Source of the DNA: Bodo saltans
Taxonomy: Eukaryota; Euglenozoa; Kinetoplastea; Eubodonida; Bodonidae
Assembly: GCA_001460835.1 (NCBI GenBank)
Contig: CYKH01000308.1
Coordinates: 10,004 to 32,307 of the forward strand
DNA: 22,304 nucleotides
Reading direction: 5' to 3'
The position numbers were made by a program, and so were the translations under genes. Positions within the stretch are counted from its first letter, which is position 1. The number at the start of each line of letters is the position of its first letter. The notes below the pieces were generated by a model. The model did no database searches and was not told where the DNA came from. It worked only from the letters and a program-made list of their open reading frames with translations. Shown here piece after piece: positions 18,154 through 22,304 of this stretch.

Positions 18154-18217
18154 GACACAACGATTGTGATGCTCTGTCAACTGGGAAGTCACGAAGTAAG
18201 ATATTCGGCGATTTGTA

Positions 18218-18246
18218 TGTTTCACTATTTGTTTGTTTGCTCACAG
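18218..18246 (+). promoter_or_regulatory. Probable trans-splice acceptor, E1 gene
   Basis: A T-rich tract (TTTCACTATTTGTTTGTTTG) ends in CACAG with AG at 18245-18246, leaving a 15-base leader before the ATG at 18262. The whole gap to the preceding kinesin stop is only 108 bases, so the kinesin 3' UTR must be very short. Confidence 0.6.
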
Positions 18247-18261
18247 GAGAGAAGCTATTAA

Positions 18262-21219
18262 ATGGAACCTAACGACGACGTGCAGCGCAAGCAGCTGTAC
18301 GATCGTCAGCAATATGTTGTCGGTGCGGAAACTCAAGCCAAGTACGCAGCCACTGATGTCCTACTAGTCGGCCTTAGCGGCCTCGGGTGCGAGATCGCGA
18401 AAAACTTGGTTCTCACCGGTGTGAAATCCATTCGTTTGTTGGACCACAAAGCATTGCAGATTGGTGATCTCAGCACTTTTTTTCTTGGTGATGAGTCTGA
18501 CGTCGGCAAAGCTAGAGCTGAGGTCGCCACTCCCAAACTAGCAGAAATGAATCGTTTTGTCGACGTTGCACTATTGTCGGATGAGTGGGTCTCCGAAAAT
18601 CTGATCAAGAAATTCCACGTTGTAATTTTTGCTGATCACTTCACGACAAAGCTCTTTCAAGAAAATGAATGGGCTCGCCGAAACCACGTGAAATTTGTGG
18701 CTTGCGAAAATAGAGGTCTATCTGGAAGCATTTTCGTCGATGGTGGTGACGCTCATCACATCGTCGATTCATCAGGCGAAGACACTGTTTCGTGCATTGT
18801 AACAGAAATTGCCAACGACGGAACGATTGTATGCCACACAGAGAAAAAGCACGAATGTGAGGTCGGCTCTCAAGTATATTTCACTGGAGTAAAATCTCCA
18901 CTGAGTTTGAACTCACCCTCAGACGGTAGCACCAAGATACTTTTCAATGTGACGAGCGTCCTTGGCCCCTTCGCACTGAAAATCGACAACACTTCTTTGT
19001 TGGACGGTGATCTACAACCTGGATCAGGTGCGTATCTGCACACCACAAAGAGAACCGCAGTGGTGAAGCATACCCCACTTTTGGTGAGCGTTGAGAATCC
19101 CAGTTTCAATTTTATCATCGACTCGGATGATAAGTTATGCTCTGCTTCCCAGCTCCATGCAATGTACAAGTGGTCACACGCAAATATTGTTGATGACGTG
19201 TTAGATGTGGATGCTGCCGTTACTTGTCTAGCGAAAGAAGTTGAAGACCAGGCACTGGTGCGTGGCATCGTTGGAAGTTTTTGTGGTCAGCTTAACCCTC
19301 TCGCCTGTGTCATTGGTGGTCTTGCTTCACAAGAAGCACTCAAGCTTACAAGTGGTAAATTCACTCCCATCGATCAATGGTTCTACTTCGACGTGCGCGA
19401 AGTCATTCCGTTACTTGGTGCCATCGTCGATCGCAGTCCTCTTGGCTCAAGGTTTGACGGTCAGATACGAGCAGTTGGTCAAGCTCTCAGTGGCGCCATC
19501 AACGATTCAACTGCCTTTATTGTCGGCGCGGGTGCGCTCGGTTGTGAGCACATCAAGAATGCAGCGTTGATGGGATTCAAAGCGGTTTCCATTACAGATA
19601 TGGATACCATTGAAGTCAGCAATTTGTCCAGGCAATTTCTTTTCCGCAACTGGCACGTCGGGAAGATGAAATCTGAGATTGCTGCTACTGCTGCTGCTTC
19701 AATCAATCACTCAATGAAGATTGAATCATTCAACTCCAAAGTTGGCAGAGAAACTGAAGATATTTTCACTGAACCGTTTTGGCTCAAACATTCCGTCGTG
19801 CTCAACGCGCTCGATAACATTCCTGCTCGACGATACGTTGATGAGCAGTGTGTTTTCTACAAGCGCCCCCTTTTTGAGAGCGGAACTTTGGGTGCCAAAG
19901 CCAACAGCCAGGTTGTGATCCCGCATCTTACGGAAAGTTACAGCAACAGTGCAGATCCTCCCGAAAAGTCAATTCCACTGTGCACGCTGAAGCACTTCCC
20001 CAACGCCATCGAACATACTATTCAGTGGGCGCGCGATCAGTTCCATAGCTTGTTCGTCAGCAACCCCTCTGATGTTAGCGAGTATCTCACTAACACAACC
20101 AAATTCCTGGATACACTTGAACACGATCAAGCCACCAAGCCACTAGTCATCAAAGCCATTTCGGAAGCAATACAAAATTGGCCAACATCAATAACTGACT
20201 GTGTTGTTATCGCGCGGCGAAAATTCGATGAGCTTTTTGATCATGGGATTCGGCAATTGCTGGTCACATTCCCACTGGACAAAGTGGTTGATGGAAAGCC
20301 ATTTTGGAGTGGTGCACACAAACCGCCATCGCCGATCGTCTTCTCCATCAATGATGAGCTCCACTTTTCCTTTATTCGGCATTCAGCGTTTTTGACAGCA
20401 AGGGTCTTCAATATCCCGTGTGGTACAGATTTTGATGACCAGATCAAAATTGCCGCTTCAACATTTGTATCGCTGCCTTTCATTCCTCGCGGAGATGTCG
20501 TAGTCGACCTTACCGACGGCACCGAGACACAACGAGAACCGCAGCCTCAGGGCCCTGGTGTTATTCCTTCCCATCAGCACCTTCAAAATGCTTCAGTTGT
20601 ACCTCAAGAGTTTGAAAAGGACGACGACACCAACAGTCACATCGATTTCATCACTTCTTGCTCTAACCTTCGTGCCTCAAATTACAATATCCCCCTTGCA
20701 GACAGAACTCGCACGAAGCTCATCGCGGGAAACATCATCCCCGCGATGGTGACAACAACTTCACTCGTCACTGGATTAGTGATGATCGAAGTCTTGAAAT
20801 ACATTGGTGGTTTACAAGACATTACCCTTTACCGCAACTCATTTGTGAACATTGCACTCCCACAGTTCGTTTTTTCGGATCCAGTTCCTACACCAGCGCG
20901 ATCGTACACCCGTCCGGATGAATCTGTAGTTCGCTGGACCATGTGGGACCGAATCGATGTTGACATTGAAAACTGCACTGTGAAGCAACTGGTCGATGCT
21001 CTTACGTTGGAGCAGCAGCTTGACGTGTTCATGATTGCCCTTCCGTCCGGAAAAATGCTGTATTCATCGTTTGGTAAGAAAGAAATGAACAGACTTGTCC
21101 GTGATGTTGCTGCGGAGCGTGGAGCTAAGATTGATGGGGTGAAACATATTATGACGGTAGCTTCGGGCACATTTAACGATGAAGAAGTGAATGTGCCACT
21201 TGTTCGAGTTCGTTTGTGA
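18262..21219 (+). CDS. UBA1: Ubiquitin-activating enzyme E1 (UBA1 type)
   Basis: E1 adenylates the ubiquitin C-terminus with ATP, forms a thioester on its own cysteine, then passes ubiquitin to E2 enzymes in the cytosol and nucleus. The 985-residue protein is slightly shorter than typical UBA1 (about 1020-1060) and shows every expected part: inactive ThiF-like half with GLSGLGCE near residues 37-44; active adenylation half with GAGALG (422-427), the ATP/Mg region ITDMDTIEVSNLSRQF (D446, D448, N454, R457), K470 and D518; the catalytic cysteine in EKSIPLCTLKHFPN (Cys574); the conserved FEKDDD and NYNIPLADR stretches of the second catalytic cysteine half-domain and re-entry to the adenylation core; and a C-terminal ubiquitin-fold domain ending in PLVRVRL. 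The Cys574 segment matches UBA1 rather than the SUMO or NEDD8 E1s. As I recall, trypanosomatids carry two UBA1-like genes, so this may be one of two. No missing catalytic residue is seen. Confidence 0.97.
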   Translation: MEPNDDVQRKQLYDRQQYVVGAETQAKYAATDVLLVGLSGLGCEIAKNLVLTGVKSIRLLDHKALQIGDLSTFFLGDESDVGKARAEVATPKLAEMNRFVDVALLSDEWVSENLIKKFHVVIFADHFTTKLFQENEWARRNHVKFVACENRGLSGSIFVDGGDAHHIVDSSGEDTVSCIVTEIANDGTIVCHTEKKHECEVGSQVYFTGVKSPLSLNSPSDGSTKILFNVTSVLGPFALKIDNTSLLDGDLQPGSGAYLHTTKRTAVVKHTPLLVSVENPSFNFIIDSDDKLCSASQLHAMYKWSHANIVDDVLDVDAAVTCLAKEVEDQALVRGIVGSFCGQLNPLACVIGGLASQEALKLTSGKFTPIDQWFYFDVREVIPLLGAIVDRSPLGSRFDGQIRAVGQALSGAINDSTAFIVGAGALGCEHIKNAALMGFKAVSITDMDTIEVSNLSRQFLFRNWHVGKMKSEIAATAAASINHSMKIESFNSKVGRETEDIFTEPFWLKHSVVLNALDNIPARRYVDEQCVFYKRPLFESGTLGAKANSQVVIPHLTESYSNSADPPEKSIPLCTLKHFPNAIEHTIQWARDQFHSLFVSNPSDVSEYLTNTTKFLDTLEHDQATKPLVIKAISEAIQNWPTSITDCVVIARRKFDELFDHGIRQLLVTFPLDKVVDGKPFWSGAHKPPSPIVFSINDELHFSFIRHSAFLTARVFNIPCGTDFDDQIKIAASTFVSLPFIPRGDVVVDLTDGTETQREPQPQGPGVIPSHQHLQNASVVPQEFEKDDDTNSHIDFITSCSNLRASNYNIPLADRTRTKLIAGNIIPAMVTTTSLVTGLVMIEVLKYIGGLQDITLYRNSFVNIALPQFVFSDPVPTPARSYTRPDESVVRWTMWDRIDVDIENCTVKQLVDALTLEQQLDVFMIALPSGKMLYSSFGKKEMNRLVRDVAAERGAKIDGVKHIMTVASGTFNDEEVNVPLVRVRL

Positions 21220-21289
21220 GACTATTTCCTCTAATTCAACACAATTCCCATTAGACATTGAACCTGCAAGAAAAAAGTTGCAACCATCG

Positions 21290-21322
21290 TTTTGCTTCAT
21301 CGTCTTACCTATTTCAATCAAG
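21290..21322 (+). promoter_or_regulatory. Probable trans-splice acceptor, small membrane protein gene
   Basis: A pyrimidine-rich stretch (TTTTGCTTCATCGTCTTACC and onward) ends in AG at 21321-21322, 14 bases before the ATG at 21337. This supports the ATG at 21337 over an upstream in-frame TTG at 21292, which lies inside the tract. Confidence 0.55.
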
Positions 21323-21336
21323 AAAGAAAAATTACA

Positions 21337-21651
21337 ATGCCCTCCTGTGCAGTTGGTTGCAGCTGGTTTTGTGGAATTTTATCAGCCATTCTAGTTATCT
21401 TTGGACTCCAAATTTCAAACAACAATGTGACATTTTCAATCCTTGCGGCTGAAGGCCAGTGGGACGTAAACCAGAAATCTCGCTGTTGCTTCACCGCTGC
21501 CATCGTCTACTTGGCTTTTTCAGTACTTTTGTTTGTTTGGCACCACTGGCGACGGCATTTTTCAACGCGCTCAAAACGACGAATTGCCAATCGCACTGCT
21601 CAAAGTCCACCGCGCGACTCATCACCACTTCTCAGTGCAAATCGTTTCTAG
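21337..21651 (+). CDS. Small two-pass membrane protein, hypothetical
   Basis: I do not recognise a family. From the ATG at 21337 the protein has 104 residues. Two hydrophobic segments are clear: about residues 8-26 (WFCGILSAILVIFGLQI) and about 50-69 (CFTAAIVYLAFSVLLFVW), separated by a short polar loop of about 24 residues. The second is followed by a strongly basic stretch (HHWRRHFSTRSKRR), so by the positive-inside rule the C-terminal tail and the N-terminus probably face the cytosol. Cysteines cluster before each membrane segment (CAVGCSWFC and RCCF) and could be lipid-modified or paired. No cleavable signal peptide is evident beyond the first hydrophobic segment. A clear acceptor-like site just upstream and a frame uninterrupted to the stop support it as a real cistron. 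Which membrane it enters is unknown. Confidence 0.65.
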   Translation: MPSCAVGCSWFCGILSAILVIFGLQISNNNVTFSILAAEGQWDVNQKSRCCFTAAIVYLAFSVLLFVWHHWRRHFSTRSKRRIANRTAQSPPRDSSPLLSANRF

Positions 21652-21803
21652 CGACAACAAACAAATGATCCCTCTATCTCACCAGCCTTCTTTCCACTTG
21701 CGCAAACAAACATTCCTGCACTCAAACCATTTTCAAAAAAAAAAAAACGTCGATAACTAACTTGCTCTCTTTTTCTACATAGGATTGATTGAACCCAACA
21801 ACA
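21652..21803 (+). other. Intergenic region with A13 run
   Basis: This 152-base gap is C/T- and A-rich. It contains a 13-base A run (21735-21747) followed by the acceptor-like tract at 21761-21782. The A run is too short and isolated to be taken as a retroposon tail. No ORF or RNA gene is seen. Confidence 0.5.
21761..21782 (+). promoter_or_regulatory. Probable trans-splice acceptor, last ORF
   Basis: CTTGCTCTCTTTTTCTACAT followed by AG (21781-21782) is one of the best pyrimidine-tract/AG signals in the window. The first ATG downstream is at 21804, 21 bases on, like the other genes here. It suggests that a transcript starts its coding part at 21804. Confidence 0.5.
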
Positions 21804-22139
21804 ATGACGGCATCTCGACGAAGCGATGCGACATTAGAATCGTTCTCCGCATCGCAAATAAAGCTTGCAAGACGCACGCAAACCACAATCCATCAAGCAA
21901 ACCAAAATGTGAGAGAAAGAGACGAGCAATCTCGAGCATGTTGCGGCACTGAACGGCAACTTGGTGACCTTCGCTGCAGAAGCGCAGTAAAACAGCACCC
22001 GCTGCACGTTCACGAAAACCGCGCACGCCAGAGCAAACAGTTCACACGCTTGCGCTTCCATGCGCCATTCATGCGCGCACCATGCGCCGTGCGCCATGAA
22101 CAACGCATGCACGCGCCGTGCGCCATGCGCCGCGCATGA
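21804..22139 (+). CDS. Doubtful small ORF, 111 aa, ends in repeats
   Basis: The frame from the ATG at 21804 gives a 111-residue protein with no recognised family. The first 45 residues are polar and probably helical (TLESFSASQIKLARRTQTTI and onward). After about residue 47 the composition changes to Cys-, Arg- and His-rich, and the last third is translated from the CATGCGC-type repeat block, which makes it unlikely as a functional sequence. The good splice-acceptor-like site upstream argues for a real start here. Possible explanations are a short real gene with a changed 3' end, a gene broken by a frame change near 21937, or chance. An in-frame TTG at 21789 is not a likely start. Confidence 0.3.
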   Translation: MTASRRSDATLESFSASQIKLARRTQTTIHQANQNVRERDEQSRACCGTERQLGDLRCRSAVKQHPLHVHENRARQSKQFTRLRFHAPFMRAPCAVRHEQRMHAPCAMRRA

Positions 22140-22183
22140 ATGCACCATGCACAACGCATGGCGCGCGGTGCGTGCGCGCGCGG
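22058..22183. repeat. GC-rich CATGCGC imperfect repeat block
   Basis: About 125 bases are built from variants of CATGCGC and GCGCAT. The 15-mer GCGCCGTGCGCCATG occurs at 22084-22098 and again at 22113-22127 (period 29), and CAACGCATG at 22101-22109 and 22152-22160. The units are partly self-complementary, and the segment around 22157-22172 matches the reverse complement of 22083-22098 at most positions, so a hairpin is possible. The final part is nearly alternating purine-pyrimidine. GC content is clearly above the rest of the window. Confidence 0.75.
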
Positions 22184-22304
22184 TTGACGGTAATGTTCCT
22201 ACTGCTGCTGCCGACCTCCCCGCGTCCTCGTCGCCTGTCGCATCTCCTTAACAAGGACGGCGTGATCATGAGCGAGGTGGGGACGAGGCAGGGAGGCAAC
22301 TCAA

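Noticed and set aside
18262-21219. E1 of SUMO or NEDD8 rather than ubiquitin
   Set aside because: Both adenylation halves are in one chain and the catalytic cysteine context, FEKDDD and C-terminal ubiquitin-fold domain match UBA1.
21292-21294. TTG as the start of the small membrane protein
   Set aside because: Non-ATG and inside the pyrimidine tract that precedes the likely splice site; the ATG at 21337 is better placed.
21735-21747. A13 run as a retroposon or processed-gene tail
   Set aside because: No element body, target-site duplication or homology is visible next to it; it looks like a plain homopolymer in a gap.
22058-22183. GC-rich repeats as a CRISPR array or telomere
   Set aside because: Units are irregular, self-overlapping and lack unique spacers, and they do not resemble the TTAGGG-type telomere repeat of kinetoplastids.
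22069-22299. Minus-strand gene at the window end suggesting convergent transcription
   Set aside because: The frame is Arg/His/Cys-rich and largely read from the repeat block; no recognisable domain supports it, though the window edge prevents a firm answer.

Overview
The window looks like nuclear DNA of a kinetoplastid protist, most likely a free-living bodonid such as Bodo saltans (species is a guess). Seen directly: long uninterrupted reading frames with eukaryotic domains (kinesin motor, Kelch repeats, an ASH-like domain, ubiquitin E1), all on the + strand, no introns, only about 110-320 bases between genes, and a pyrimidine-rich tract ending in AG shortly before each start ATG. This is the expected layout of polycistronic transcription units whose mRNAs are made by spliced-leader trans-splicing. 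No promoters, tRNAs, rRNAs, CRISPR arrays or mobile elements were recognised.

Layout: (1) <1-4156, 5'-partial gene for a large Kelch-repeat protein with a possible C2-like N-terminal part and a charged helical tail. (2) 4311-6461, a MYCBPAP-like protein, the family that in other organisms belongs to the ciliary central apparatus. (3) 6778-15654, a 2958-residue scaffold-like protein with degenerate EF-hand-like segments, an IPT/TIG-like beta domain, coiled coils, a poly-Gly run, Lys-rich and Asp/Glu-rich blocks, and a C-terminal cluster of TQT/VQT motifs resembling dynein light chain LC8 binding sites. (4) 15802-18153, a divergent kinesin whose closest motor signatures are kinesin-3-like but with several altered conserved positions. 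(5) 18262-21219, a complete UBA1-type ubiquitin-activating enzyme. (6) 21337-21651, a small protein with two membrane segments. (7) 21804-22139, a doubtful small ORF behind a good splice-acceptor-like site that runs into a GC-rich CATGCGC repeat block near the window end.

Functional theme: genes 2 and 4, and by inference 1 and 3, suit the flagellum or microtubule cytoskeleton; E1 is housekeeping. In kinetoplastids neighbours in one transcription unit are usually not functionally linked, so a joint pathway should not be assumed. The most interesting items are the putative multi-site LC8 scaffold in the giant protein and the unusual motor core of the kinesin.
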